64,000 bases of DNA from Liolophura sinensis (GCF_032854445.1 NC_088302.1:17977338-18041337); one strand, 5' to 3'; positions 13,006 through 25,723 are shown, counted from the first letter of the stretch. The notes: a model not told the origin generated them from the letters alone. Numbers and translations are program-made.

Positions 13006-15303
13006 GACAAAGCATCTGATCATCAATATTTAATAAAAGACTGAACTGAATGTCTTACAAATGCAATTTATTGTTTTTAGAGCAAATAAATAGTCAAATG
13101 ATAGTGGATTCTCCGGCATAGCTTCAGTCATTAAAACAGTACCAACACATTAACACGAATGAAAAATTCATTGCAATTGACTATCAGCTAAAAAACAGTT
13201 TTTTTTTCTTTTGCCAACAAAAGATATTTACCAAAACGCTTGGCTATCCGTTCATTATTTATTGATTTAGATGTGATAAATTCAATGCAAACAGCCCATT
13301 GTTTTGTTCAGGAAAAGATCTCTCCTTTCATTTTTCTGGTTAATTATGGAAGACATTTGATTGCAATGTTCAAGTCAAGGTGTGTTCTACACATGTAAAT
13401 ATAGCACAAGTGCAGGTAAGAATTAATTACACACAGGTAGCAATGTACATCAGCCTTAACAACATGGTCAGGTGAATATTAGATTATATTTGAGTGGAGT
13501 GCTTAGATGATAATTCTTAAAGGAAAGCTAATATCGTTCCACAGGGAATTATGTGCCTTATATACTTAAGACCAGACGATATCAGCAGACTGGGGCACTA
13601 CAAAGCACTTGGAGGGAACATACCACACTTGTGATATCAGGCCGAGGCACTACAAAACCACTTGTCACAGTGGAGACAGTAATCCAGTCTCCATCATTTT
13701 ATCCTTGGACAACAATCGCGCTTTGAAGTGGAGGCAGTATTTTTTTGTAACGTGAATGAAGGAAGAATTACAGATCATTTAGAGATATCTGCAACCGTTT
13801 AGAAGAAAGTCATTGAGACGTCTGAATGCAATATGGCCTACGTAATTAAGAACTGAACAATAGCTGAGACGAGACTGCAGAAAGACAAGCATTAACTTTA
13901 GCCAGCTTTACTGTATCATTCAAAACCCCCAAAAACAAAAAACATGAAATAAAAAAGCAAAAAACAAACAAAAACAAAAAAAAAATGGAAAAAAAAATCA
14001 CAAAGTAAGTAACATGTACATGTATATTCAAAGATAAAGTACTCAAAAAAAATGTTTTACTGAAGTCAAAAGTAAAGTAATTCAATGGTATGAACAGCCT
14101 ACTTTCAATGAAATTCAATGTGTTCTGTTCATATTTTCTCTCATGATCCAAGATGACTTGGATCTGTAGCTGTGTCTAAATAGCAATCTGGTGACTTTTG
14201 TGCTCCAACAAAAGCCGCCCCGATGTTTGTGAGATCAAACCGTCTGTGCTGTGCTAACACATACTTGTTACTAGCCATGTGTTATGTAAGAGAATTCGGT
14301 TCTTTCACAGAGCCTGTAATTGACTCCCATTTTCACTCCCAACTATTAATTTCACCCAACTTCAATTCGCCCAGTGTAGCGGAGAGCTGAGGTGAAATGT
14401 GCTTGAGTGTTTAGGCTGGGAAAATTTGGGGACAATAGGCCCATGGCTATTAACAATCACATGATAATAGGCAAAGAGGGGAGGGGCCAATTCCTTCCTG
14501 TCCACCCTCAGAGAGTCTGGAACCTAGATGTGAAGTGCCGACAAAAGATAATGACCTCATAAAATCTCCCTCACCTCTGCTGAGGCCTGATGAGAATGAG
14601 CTATAGGACAATAACAGATATGTAGGTAGCATAAACAAGCCCTAGGGGTTTGATTTGCTTTGATGAGAGTTCAGACGCAATGCTGTTTAGGAATAAGGGG
14701 CACCGTCTGATGGGTCTCCCAGAGCAGACGAGCTTTCACAACAGCCTCACCTTTCGGCTCAGGTGTTCGCAGACGTCTTCTTACCACAGCTATTTACCTG
14801 TGCACTGGATCGCGTCTGATGCGCACCTATCAAAAACTCAGGGCTAATCTAAACCCTATAAAAATTCCTCCTGATGCCTTATCTGGATATCCCATCATCT
14901 AGTATAAACTATCTGCGGAGAGACAGTTAAATCACTAGCTGAATTCAACAACGTCTCGATTCATGGTGACTTGTCATGCAATATCTGACACTTGGACACC
15001 TGCTAAGGCGTCGCTCCCGTCAACTCGTAGGTAGCGCTCGCAAATATATACCACTGACAGATAACTCTAGCTGGGCTCTTGGAAGAGGCGCACTCGGACT
15101 GAACCTCAAAATTTGACGGCTGCACCACTGCATCACCTCAGATCTCCAGTGATATACTGCAGCAGCGAATGGGGCAAATTATTGCACCTTTGATAGAATT
15201 TCCTGTTTGTTTTTGCCGCGTTTGATCCGGGAGCTTAATGAGATTTTATTTGCATGCAGCAAGACATATTCCCTCAGATGTAAGACGTGACTAATTCCCT
15301 TAC
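13006..15303. other. Intronic sequence next to the ARID3-family exon; possible regulatory content
   Basis: No exon or transposon was recognised. The part from about 14160 to 15303 is noticeably more complex than the A+T-rich flanks. It includes a perfect octamer ATTTGCAT (15248-15255), a POU-factor consensus, close to the donor side of the ARID3-family exon. Conserved non-coding elements are common in introns of developmental regulators, but that function is inferred here, not shown. Confidence 0.3.
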
Positions 15304-15376
15304 CTCTCTTCTGCATGAAAGAGAACAGATCATCCAGAAACTCTCTTCGCTTTGGGTCTTCGTTGATTTCATACAA
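15304..15376 (-). CDS. ARID3: ARID3 / dead ringer family protein, third visible exon (start of ARID block)
   Basis: This 73-bp exon encodes LYEINEDPKRREF followed by LDDLFSFMQKR and the first base of a Gly codon. It closely matches the start of the extended ARID domain in ARID3A/B/C and Drosophila dead ringer, where FKQLYEL..DPKRKEFLDDLFSFMQKRG is a hallmark. A minus-strand acceptor (TTTCAG at its 5' side, 15377-15379 = CAG) precedes Leu. The donor GTAAGG begins at 15303. The preceding exon ends in phase 0 with ...EQFKQ, so the splice restores EQFKQ|LYEI exactly. The exon exits in phase 1. The DNA-binding helices that should follow (the TPVNRIPIMAK-like segment) were not found to the left. 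Which vertebrate paralogue it corresponds to cannot be said; a single invertebrate ARID3/retained orthologue is most likely. Confidence 0.93.
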
Positions 15377-15905
15377 CTGAAATAAAGAAAATCGGTAATC
15401 AAATGTGAGGTGAATGACAAAAAAAAAAAAAAAAAATAGTGTTAAATCAAGTAAAGGTGTTTCATTTCATGTCATCAAGGGAAATTCAATACATCCTGAA
15501 AAAAATTTCATCCAATTTAGTTAAAGCTGTGTTGCTGGATTTCAAGGAGCTGAATTCAAACGATAATAATTATCAACGTGGCCATTCAAACCTTTCATTG
15601 TAATATAATCCAATTTCAATCAACTGATTACCACTCTGAGGTCAATAGTAGCAACTAAATTTATCCCACAAGGGCATTAAAAACACTTCCCCATCAAACA
15701 CAATCATTGTGGTAAATTCTGATCTATGGGAAACGTGAAAATGTGTCTCTAAAACACAAACAAAACGGTGAATTAGACATGCTACATTCTTCACCCAGCA
15801 ACATGTAAAAACAGGTCGAAAGTCTCTAATGTCTATCAATTATGAAAAAGTTTCTCTTCCGTTTACACTGCTTAACATAGGAGAGCACTTTTTCCCCCCT
15901 TTTGT

Positions 15906-15949
15906 CTGGAGTAAACCATCAACCTTTGGCAAGTTACTGGCAAACTCTC

Positions 15950-15953
<4 letters not shown>
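15906..15953. repeat. Dispersed repeat family H fragment
   Basis: The words GAGTAAACCATCAACC, TTTGGCAAGTTACTGG and CAAACTCTCCCA are shared, with changes, with 39480-39580 (GGATAAACCATTGATC, TTTGGCAATTTACTG). Only a short fragment is present, ending directly at the (TA)n microsatellite. The element class is unknown. Confidence 0.5.

Positions 15954-16035
<82 letters not shown>
15952..16035. repeat. Compound microsatellite (TA)n(TG)n
   Basis: About 28 TA steps (15953-16009) run directly into about 13 TG steps (16009-16035). The short ORFs reading Ile-Tyr or Thr-His through it are artefacts of the dinucleotide repeats. Confidence 0.97.
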
Positions 16036-17329
16036 CACATATGTCTTCACGAAAATTCACTTAAAACCAAACAAGAAAGCAACTTTAAGACATTAGTGCA
16101 TACATAAGAAAGGAAAAGCTGAACAAAATGAGACAATCTATGAAAAATAAAAATGTAGATCAAAACAGGGAAACTAAACATACAGAATTGAAAATGTGAG
16201 AAGTGAGATAAAGTATATTAATAATCATGAAGCTGACACCTTAGTTTAGCTATCACAACTATGCAACACAGAGTAGACGCAATACTACATTTAAGTTTCG
16301 TGTTTCTCAGATAAATGACAACTTGTCTCAGTCAAGGTAAAGTGTTCACTACTGGTGCATGCATCTTCGCCTGGTTCAATGTTAATTGGCAGAAACAATT
16401 ACTTCCCCTATCTCAGCTATTAGAACTGTAGAACACTTTAAATATGGCCCCGTGAAGAAATTTTGCAATGGTGCGCCAGAGGGCATCCATCATGTGATTT
16501 ATACGTACTTCATGAAGCTTACATGTACATGTATGTTAGTTATGCTATTGGGTACAACAACTGTTTCCCATACCTCTGTTACTGAGATGCAGAACTTCAA
16601 TACCAAAGCTCTATGTCTGCAAGTCAGTTTAACACCTGTCACATGAAGACGCTTGGAGCTAGTGCAAAGAGGATCATCATTCGTTCGGCTATGAGTTTAT
16701 CCGTAACTAAATGTATTACTATTTGTGTTCTTTGCTATGATTTCATAATTAAGTGGTTTATAAACTAATAATTGGTTTTTAGAGCAGATGAATACATCTA
16801 AAAACTGCTGTTTTTGTCCCTGTACATGCGGCTATGATAAAGTTAGACGTATAATTTAATTCTTCCACAAGACAATGTTAAACCTCAAGAAAAGAAAAAA
16901 TCATTTGTTTAACAACTAAAATGGAAAATTCTTTTGACTGGAAAAGGTTACTCAGCAAAATAGTTATATGTAAAATAAATTCATTAACAGGAATTTAAAC
17001 GATCAAACAGTATGCACTTTTCATGTGGACTGTAAAGAAAAAAAAGACGTCTTTCTTTTTCTGTTTCAGAGGAGTAAACAAATAAGCAGGGTGCGTATGA
17101 CATGAAAAAGAAAAAAAAAAGGCCAGTTATATGTGGCCCTGCCAACATTTTTACACACAGACATGTTAAAGTATTTTTGTCACATCTGCTAATTTTCCGC
17201 ACGAATCCTTCCAGGTCTTCCCTTGTTTGCTTCAAATTGGGTTTTCATCAAATATTGTTTTTAGCTATAAATGTAAATTTAGCATATGTTAGCTTATCCA
17301 CCATCTGACACGTCTGTTTCGCCTATTTT

Positions 17330-18400
17330 TCTAAAGGGCAGAGGACAGTGGGGCCACCCAGTACAGAATCACACCTCTTTTGTCGCAGTCTTTCTGTCTA
17401 TCCACAGACACGAGGCCGGATCCTTAATAATACTATTCAATTGCTAGTACAAATAAATCCCTCTTGCTAAAAAAGACGATCTCCGCGTTTATGTTTTCTT
17501 TCTCGGGCTACACAGTCACCCTCCTTCAAAGTTGCCCTGTGTTGAGCAAATATTTGATCATTTTTGATAGGGGATCTACAATAGGGCTTAGTACCCCTGC
17601 TTGTCGTATCCCTCATTTGATCAAGAAATGAGAAACTTTCTCATGATAATTTGGCAATCAGGTGGAAAACCTGATGTAAACACCGATCAGGTCCAGGTGC
17701 CGTCTTACTCTCCTTTTTGTTACCCTTCCATGGCTATGGCTCTTATAAATTTATACCAAACCGCTTAAGGGCTCAGGCCCAGTGGGGAGTAGGGAGCAGA
17801 GACTGTTCGCTTGAAGCAAAGAATGATAGCCGCTGATCCGTTCGCAAACCGTTGTTCAATCAATTAATCAAATGTTATCCTTGTGCCTTCTCAAAAGAAC
17901 AAACACTCATGTGATCTGTTTCTTTCAAGTTTGGATTTTTGTTAGAAACCCGAGGATGACTCCGGCCTTATAGACAGACGTCTCATTTGATCAAAGAAAT
18001 CATCAACATTCAGCTAGCAAGGAGGTGGTATGATGGAAATAAGAAATCTATGAATATGACAACTATACAACAGAAAAACATTAGCCTGTGCTTTTGATTT
18101 TAACACCAGGATCATTCAACTGAGGTGGCTCAGCTGGAATAAGATCACAAAGAGTGACTACCACCAGCTTTTGTTGACAGTGAAACAGGCCAAACAAATT
18201 GCTGAGGGGTCTAAGTCACTATGTGTATGACCTACTGTGAGTGTAATAGTTAAACATTACCCCTACAATAGCCTGGAGGGCCCTTAAAGGGGAGCCCCTG
18301 GGGTGACTGTTGACATTTGCGAGTATCAGACCTTAACAGACCCAGCCCCTGTCTCAACAGAAGCTCTCAGAGCGCCAGATTATACCTCTCTATCTAAAAG
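17330..18400. promoter_or_regulatory. Candidate intronic regulatory region of the ARID3-family gene
   Basis: This stretch is more complex and less A+T-rich than the sequence on either side. It contains several TTTGATCA words (near 17554, 17616 and 17985), one of them giving the TCF/LEF-type core GATCAAAG, and homeodomain-like TTAAT/ATTA cores near 17870. No coding pattern or repeat copy was found. The regulatory role is inferred only from composition, motif clustering and location in an intron of a developmental regulator. Confidence 0.25.
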
Positions 18401-21400
18401 CAATTCAAAATGGAAATGTGATAGGCCTTATTGAAATCAGTTTTATGTCAGTTGCCTATAAAAACTACATAAATACACACAAAAGGACTGGACTTTTTTT
18501 TCTCAGTATTTAAGAACATCAAATCAGGCACAAGACACATTGTATATGTACAAGATTACTTATTCTACCTACTTTACACCTTTAAAACCTTTTCATTCAT
18601 CTAAATATGCAGATCTATGTTCCTATCACAATGAAAAACTGTTTGGCAAAACAAAAAATTACTGCAGGTAATCAGTAATACCTAGTCGTTTGGTTCATGA
18701 TGTTTTTTTAAACCTGATGTTATCTTCCCTCAATGACAAACAAGCACGAAAAAGTTCTTCTACAAGGGTTATACCAATTAGACTGCCAACTGAGACTCAC
18801 AAAATGTGACAGAAAAACAAACTTAAATAATACATAAAAATAGCAATTTTTAAAATTTATTCAAATGTTTGCTATTTAAAAAGAGAAAATGTTTTTGTCC
18901 TATATTTGCATCTAACTCTGAAACATTTATTATACTCTGTGTGGGGTACTACAAGAAAAGTGCAAAACATGTGTGATATTGTATATTTTTCTCTTTTATT
19001 CACTGTGATATCGATACGACAATTTAGGTACACATGTACATATTTATGTGGTGATTTATTCTCAGCTAAATAATTATACATATCCATGCATATATTTGAG
19101 ATGTATGATTTCCATGTGGAACATGTAATTAGTGAAAAGGTTTTTGTTTACCACACCTTATTGCTCATTGCCACGCCACCTGGCTGATATAATTGCCACC
19201 TTTTTTGTAAATACCTGCTGTGTCCCTTTCCTTCAACATCTGTGATAAGAATGATATACCATATGTCACAAAAAGACATGTTACTGCGATAAAATTCCCC
19301 GGTGTTTTCATAAAGCAGAAAGCAAAAGTCCTAATTACTCATTCTTAGAACTAGCATATTTCCCAGCCTTGAGAAAGCCATTTTGCTAATTAATTCACAT
19401 ACGTCTGACTGTGTCAGATACCGGTTTATATTATTTATAGCAGTGCCAACATCCAAGATGCAAGCATCTATGTATACATATACCATAGCTTGAAATAGCA
19501 CAGTAAAGAAATAATAGTTTTTACATAATCTGTTCAATTTTTTTTTTTCACGTGGGTGGGAAGAGTGTTAAGATAATTGGAAAACGGTTTTAAGGAGGTT
19601 CTGATGATTTTTCAGAGAATAAACATTAAAAATATTGTTAACAGAATTATGAAGTAATACATAATGTACATCTGTGAGCTTGAACAAAGTAGATCATATT
19701 CCCATGGAATATGTAGTATATGCATATAGATCATTGCATGCTTTACTCTCTGCTGTAAGAAGCGGACTTATCACCATCAGTGTAACAAAAAAAAATAAAT
19801 AAATAAACACGATAAAATCTATAATTCCTATCATAAAAACTGATGCGCTTGGTACTACAGTAATCAATTTATTGAAAAAAAAAAAACAAAAAAAAAAAGA
19901 AGAAGAAAATAGGTTCTCAAATGTGGCAAGGTAAGAAAGCCATCAGCAGGCGATCAACAGGTGGATGATTGTCGTGGTTCAGGTATGCTGATGTGCAGAG
20001 CCTGAGTCTGTTAAGATCGTGTGTGTGTATACCCAGACTGATAATCACACACTGAGACAGTCTCGTTGTTTACATCCAGTTCTCCACCACCTTGACTCAT
20101 GACCCAAAAATTTGCCAAAAGTTACATCAAATATTTAAGCTGTACCTAATGGTGCTTGGATAGAGGCAAGCAAATTTTTGATGTCTTCGGCTGATTCACC
20201 AAGACATCTCGGCCAGGCTAATTTCACTGTTTGGCACGCAGCCCCTGTTGACGCAGTTGCCCATCAATTCATGGTACAATAAGACCAACGCTCTCTACCT
20301 TGTCACACTGTCTCAACAGGTATACCGCTCCTCTGCTCGGACGACGCGGGGCCTGACAGAATTACCCCTGCCACATTCTGACTTGATCTCAATTCCGTCA
20401 GGTAGAGTTTGTGGGTTAGTGAAAATGCCCCCCCCCCCCACCCTTTTCTGATCCCTCTCCTTATCTGTACCACCACCACAATCCCTTACTCTTCCAACCT
20501 CATCCGGCCTCAATCTATCTACTAGATGTACTAGGCTAAAGACACACAAAAATATATTTTTATTTATCGTTATTTTTCAAAATTGTTGTTCACTAATTCT
20601 TAATTACTTTAACAAACAATTCTTTAATTGAATTCATGTACACATGTATTGGGATAGTATCTTCTAGACTTATTTAAATTATCACCCAAATGATTGTTTA
20701 ATATAACTGGAGCTGATATGAGCATCCTGAAAGCCATCTTGAAGGCATTCCATTCAGATGAACAGTTTTCAGTCTGTTTTAACCCTTCAATCAATTTTGT
20801 TGATATTTATAACAATGATACTCATTGTTTAACAAGGCCGTCCTTGTGGTGAGTTGGGATGGAAGTTCATCATATAGTGAATATGAATCACTAATTTTAC
20901 AAGTCAATCAGGTTTTTAAAAGCCCACAAAATTTGCACATTTTACTGTTCAACTACAAAATGCTGTATAGTTTTCTTTCCATACGAACACTACAACTAAA
21001 AAATTATAGGCGCAGAAAAAACCTGATAATCCTTCTCCTTGTTATGCATAAGTAATGCAGGCTTTTCAAAGTCCTATTTACACCAGTAGCCTAAGTTAGA
21101 AAGTGTCAATGGCATTTTAATAATTACTCCTTCCCCAAAAAAAGTTTATTTGAGAATGCAACATTTAAGAAGCAATTCAATACTAGATAAATTTCTTGGC
21201 ACATCAAACACTGAACTTTAGTTTGTTAAGGTTTCTCATCAATAATTCCTAACTTTCTCTTGATATTTGAGCCTAAACTTTCCATTCTGTATTATTATAT
21301 TATTGAATTACACCTTTACCTGCATTCATAATTGACACATACTGTGGTAATAATAATTATAAAGGATAGAGATATTAATTAAAAATGGACTGAAGTCCCC

Positions 21401-23860
21401 TGCATTCTGCTGCAGTGTAACCAGAAACAGAATGAAGTCGATCTTCAGTCTACAATGGATATACTGTACACAGTTTCTGTACAAGCTGACCAAGAGAATC
21501 TTAAGTAGACAGGGGATGATGTAGCTTTTGACAGCCCCACAGCAACCACTGTTACTTGATATGCACTTCAGCTGGTCAGATATCTGTCTACAGAAGTTAC
21601 ATGCACACATGTACTGTATATAACGGAGGCATGTCCAATCAATGCCTATGCACTAAACTGTCTTCATGCACATGTGCATTTACATGTATAGACATAAATG
21701 TATGCACTCAGGTTCTGTGCAAGTAAACCTAGCGGACAAAGCTCATTTTGCATGCATCATGTCACATTATTATTCCCACAATATTCCATGCAGAGGTTGT
21801 ACAATTTTAATCACATTAAACGGTATTCACTAAAAGTGAAATGCACTCGTAAAATAGAATTATCATTTCTGTAAAGATTTACTGGTATAGGTATTTCCTT
21901 GTGAAATGGTCCACATTAAAAAAAAGACAGCTACAAGACGATTAAATAAATTTGCTCAATAAAATTGGTAAATATGTATATTTTATTCATTTCTTATGAA
22001 CCATTTCTAAAATCCACAACTACCTTAGTGATATGAAAATATTAAAGAAAAGAATAACAAAAATAAACATATATTGAAAGTCAAATAAATAAAAGAAAAA
22101 TCATCAAAACATCATGTATATTTTCGTTTTAGAGGCTTGATCGTTTGCAATTATCTGTGCATGTCAACCAACACAGTCCCACCCTGCTCTTCTTTCAAGT
22201 CAATGTCTTTATACACTTTAGCACTAATAGCCAAAACTTCAAATGACTGCCCCCACCTCCCCTGCTTGACTTTACCAGCACAATGCTATGTTCACAATTA
22301 ACCACTGTGTACACATACTATATAACTTGGCCAGGCCAAGCACTTAGACTGTTCAGACTTTGTCTGATCTCTTTGCTAAGGTGTGACCAACAGCCATCTG
22401 AACTGTGTAAATGGATTTCAGATTGCAATGAGAAGTTAACATTTGGCATTAAATTGATCTCTCACCCTGGCAAGCTGTTTAACAAATGTCACATATAATG
22501 CCACAATGTATTTCTAAACTTTATCATTAATTCATTGCTTTTCTAATCAATATCTTGTAGTCTGGAAACATCTACCCCACTTCCATCTGTGGTTTTATAC
22601 ACAGAGTGACTCCTGCAGCTATTCCATACACTATGTTAATAGCAGAATAATATACATAACACAGCTGTGGACATTTCTTTTTTTTTTTTTCATTTCTATA
22701 CCTTTTGTATACTTTATTATTCTTCAGTAAAGTTTAACCCAGCAATAACTTCTGTCTCACAAAAATGGTTATCAATGCAAATATCAAAATATTATATTTG
22801 CAATATAAACTCAATGTCAACTACTTAAAACAAGCTTAAACATTCTAAATGTAATGATTAAAAAGAAAAAGAACATGGTAATAAATAAACAAATATAGAA
22901 TACTTTTCAACTGTGAAAACTGTGCTATGATATACCAATGTTTGTTTCCTTTCAACATTTATTGCTTATTCAATGTGTTAAAGTCAAGCTTATTTCAACA
23001 CGAACGTAATCAAAAGGAGATTATAATTATGTTGGCTTTTTCAAGACCTACCAGTTTCCATTTAGTAAAATAAATCAGCACATACAGGGTTTTGCCAGAT
23101 GTTAAAAGTATCAAAGAACTGTTTTTCATCATATATTCCTAAAGGGTAACTTGTGCGCAGTTTGGTGGTGGCTAAAGTATTTTGGCAGTGAATTTTTAGA
23201 GCTCATTCGCTGATTTATTTTAATGCAATGTGATTAAATGAGAACGGTTTCAAATTCTGCTTATATGCACTTTAATATGAGCTTCTTGCCAGCCTCATGG
23301 AATTAATCAGAAAGACATCTGCAAGATTCATTTTCAAGACTCTCCATTTAAATCAACACCTCTCACATGTGGTCAAAACAGCAATTACGCGTGCCCTAAA
23401 GGCCAGATGGAATCAATTCTTAGCTGACACCAAGACAGGCCCCATGAACTAATTCATTACTGCTACTGATGAAAAACACCCTGATATTCACTTTTGGAGA
23501 TTCACTGGTTTTTTGACTGTGTGTATAAAATTTTTTTGTAAACTAATCTTCTTCTCTTTCCAATGAAATTGTACTATTTATGCTTGTTACTGCGTAAAAA
23601 TTGTCAAAAACTTATAGGTCATTTTCTATCTTTAGCAAATATTGATATAAAGTTATATCACAAAACCCCACAAAAATGCAGGTTTTCAATTAATTAATTT
23701 AGAGGTATACTTTAATCTTCACTTTGCAACTTTCTATCCCACTGAAAAATAAAAATACTACCCTAAAGTTGTGATCTTCCTTGAGAGATACCACGGCAAT
23801 GTTAAATTTAATTAAAGACATTAATAATCTGTTCTCTTTCTTGATGTTTACTTATTCATT
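18400..23860. other. A+T-rich intron, nothing recognised
   Basis: Long low-complexity A+T-rich sequence with several poly-A/poly-T runs (for example 19876-19905 and 22677-22690) and a C run near 20430. I found no exon of the ARID3-family gene, no RNA gene and no repeat shared with the rest of the window. Short open frames here carry no recognisable domain. Confidence 0.4.
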
Positions 23861-23931
23861 ATTTATTTATTTAATTTAAAAAAAAAAAAAAAAAAACTAA
23901 AACTAAAACTGAAACTTCGAAGTGAACTCAC

Positions 23932-24477
23932 TTGTTTGAATTGCTCTTGGAATGACCAATGGTGGCTTGGACTGACATCGTTTAGGGAGGAACTGGGGGA
24001 CTGTGCGGGAGAGGCCTTAGGGTAGGAGCGGTCCAAATAGGCAGTATGACCGTATACATTTGACAGTTCAGATTTAATGTCCCGTGGGGTGAGGCTGCCG
24101 TTGTCTGTGGCGTGGTTACGGGAGGGGGAGCGCAAGTCTATGCCGTTATGTTTGCGGTGAAGTTCTCTCTCAGAATCCCTGTCTCGTTCCCTCTCGCCCC
24201 GCTCGCGCACCGGAGTCGGGTGAAGACGTTCCGCCGCCGCGTGAAGTCGAAGCTCCTTCGCCCGAAGTTCTTCAATTTCTTGATGTCTGGCGATCGCTTC
24301 TTTATGCGCTTTTAATTCCCTTTCGATCTCTTCCCTCTCCTCTCTTTCCTGCCTTTTAAGTTTTTCGTACAGTTCGCGATCAGCTGGGTCCATCTTATCT
24401 GTGTTTAGCTCTTCCTCGTCGCCGTTTTCGACACCGTTTTCCGATTCCATGTCGGATTCGTTTATGTCTTCGTTCGG
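23932..24477 (-). CDS. ARID3: ARID3 / dead ringer family protein, second exon (acidic and charged N-terminal region)
   Basis: This 546-bp exon (182 codons, phase 0 at both ends) starts after the acceptor CCTGCAG and ends ...WSFQEQFKQ before the donor GTGAGT. Its first ~40 residues are acidic (repeated DE/ES/EN). About residues 40-95 are a highly charged Glu/Arg/Lys-rich predicted helix or coiled coil (KLKRQEREEREEIERELKAH). Arg/Glu dipeptides, a Ser/Pro-rich stretch (SPSRNH, SPAQSPSSS) and finally HHWSFQEQFKQ follow. ARID3 proteins have an acidic, low-complexity N-terminus and W(T/S)(F/Y)EEQFKQLYE leading into the extended ARID domain, so the C-terminal 11 residues fix the family. The factor acts in the nucleus as an A+T-rich-DNA-binding regulator. 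The reading frame runs 15 codons further upstream into the intron, but the CAG acceptor and phase agreement with the start exon support the chosen boundary. Confidence 0.92.
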
Positions 24478-25320
24478 CTGCAGGATGAAAAGAAATACGC
24501 AAACAATAGCATCTGGTAACAAAATCCACCACAGAATTATTCTTTTCTATCAATAGAGTCAAAAAAGTTCAAAATGAGTTAAAAATCAAATTCTTTTTAA
24601 TAGAATGAAAGAAGTCAGAGAAGTTGAAGAAATCTCCCCGATGCGGGCGACACGGCGTAAATTCACAGCGCGCTCAACACGGAAAAAGAAAACCACAAAA
24701 AAGTAAGAATTGAATTTGGATACAAATGATATTAAATGAAGTGTTGATCAATTAAATAATTTGATTTGGAATTTTAAAAAATGTTTTTTCTCCTCTTTTA
24801 CTGTGTGTTAAACTTTTAAATCGCGAACGCAAGATGAGCGACACCGGAAAGCGAGGAAGGAAAAAGCGGAAAGAAATCTTGACATGTACACCAACAATAT
24901 CTATACAAAGTACGCATTCGAACTATTTGAAGAATCAGATAAAGTGGCAATATAAGAGAACGAATAAAAAAAAAATGAAAAGAAAAAAAAAGTATTTTTT
25001 CAAACTTACATATACAGGTGAAGGTAGAAGTTTTCTCTGCATGAACATAATTGTTCGCAAGTCGAGAACTCCGGGAGACTCCAGCTTGACAGATCGCCTT
25101 GCTATCTATCTATAATATATCCCTCTGTCTTTGGCACAAAGTAATGACAAAAGTTACTCCTGACACTTTGGGCGCCCGATAATGACTGGCAAAGTATTCT
25201 ACAATAGACACGCCTAAATAAACTCGCTACGAAGGGGTTACGCCAGTTTACGATCGTCTATTTGCCCTCAATAGAAAATGTTTACTTGGAGCACTGAATG
25301 AAAACGGACAGATCACATAC
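24478..25320 (-). other. ARID3-family intron 1 (843 bp)
   Basis: The donor GTATGT is read from 25320 and the acceptor CAG ends at 24478. It separates two phase-0 exons. The sequence is A-rich and contains nothing recognisable; the plus-strand open frame at 24834-25115 lies wholly inside it and is Lys-rich low complexity. Confidence 0.75.
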
Positions 25321-25359
25321 CATGCTACCGTCCCGACTGCTCTCGCTGTTCGCCATCAT
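25321..25359 (-). CDS. ARID3: ARID3 / dead ringer family protein, start exon
   Basis: A short coding exon reading MMANSESSRDGSM, followed directly by the donor GTATGT. It exits in phase 0 and joins the next exon to give ...DGSM|PNEDINESD, an uninterrupted acidic/Ser-rich N-terminus. Two ATGs are adjacent; the second (25354-25356) has a G at +4. The start lies 356 bp from the oppositely oriented UTP15 start. The call rests on the donor, the phase match and the position at the divergent promoter, not on sequence similarity, because this end of the protein is poorly conserved. An additional upstream 5' UTR exon is possible. Confidence 0.75.
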
Positions 25360-25715
25360 ATGTTGAATGCTCCGCCTCCGATCTCGTAGGCTACCGTATC
25401 GCTGTATCAACTGCGGCCACAGGAACACGAGTCGCTGGGGCAATTTTATCGGGGCACTCTTATTATCATTAATTCATTCCCGTCAATCTTTGCAGAATTA
25501 ATGTATGCGAGGCAAGTGCCCGTCACGTGACTACTCTCCAACGATACGCCCTATTGTGTGATGGCGGGAAGCAACATTAGTCAGAGTTTGTTTTCATCTG
25601 GATTTTAGTTGTTAGAATATGTCAGCCAGGAAGATACTTTTGGGAGGATAAAGTGTCCAAATCTCTCCACAAGATGAGCTAAGTGCAATGTTTATGTTTA
25701 GAGAGTATTTTCAAC
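25360..25715. promoter_or_regulatory. Divergent promoter region between the ARID3-family gene and UTP15
   Basis: A 356-bp interval separates the two start codons, richer in CpG than the flanking introns. It contains an 8-bp palindromic E-box TCACGTGA (25523-25530; MYC/MAX, USF or TFE type) and GGCGGGAA (25563-25570), the core of an E2F-type site. No TATA box is evident at a fixed distance from either start. E-box and E2F elements suit a ribosome-biogenesis gene such as UTP15, whose family is typically growth-regulated. Transcription start positions cannot be read from sequence. Confidence 0.6.
25523..25530. promoter_or_regulatory. Palindromic E-box TCACGTGA
   Basis: A perfect 8-bp palindrome containing CACGTG, roughly midway in the divergent interval and about 190 bp from the UTP15 start codon. 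Binding by a bHLH-ZIP factor is inferred from the consensus only. Confidence 0.55.
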
Positions 25716-25723
25716 ATGGCGAC
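25713..25723 (+). promoter_or_regulatory. YY1-like motif overlapping the UTP15 start codon
   Basis: AACATGGCGAC matches the AANATGGCGNC YY1 consensus and includes the initiation codon, an arrangement common in housekeeping gene promoters of animals. It also supplies a favourable start context (A at -3 if counted from AAC, G at +4). Confidence 0.45.

Larger units (their letters stand above)
15377..23931 (-). other. ARID3-family intron 2 (8,555 bp)
   Basis: This intron is bounded by the donor GTGAGT read from 23931 on the minus strand and the acceptor CAG at 15379-15377. It joins a phase-0 exon to the 73-bp ARID-block exon. It contains a fragment of dispersed repeat family H (15906-15953), the (TA)n(TG)n tract and a motif-rich stretch at 17.33-18.40 kb. 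The remainder is A+T-rich sequence in which I see no gene. The vertebrate ARID3 genes also split at the FKQ|LYE boundary as far as I recall, which would make this an ancient intron position. Confidence 0.85.

Noticed and set aside
1-15303. Remaining ARID-domain exons of the ARID3-family gene
   Set aside because: I looked on the minus strand for a segment like the conserved TPVNRIPIMAK...VINKKLWREI stretch and found none, so I do not place any exon there; they probably lie beyond the left edge.
15872-16107. Ile-Tyr and Thr-His repeat ORFs
   Set aside because: They are translations of the (TA)n(TG)n microsatellite.
24834-25115. Lys-rich 93-codon plus-strand frame
   Set aside because: It lies entirely inside the first ARID3-family intron on the opposite strand and is low-complexity A-rich sequence.
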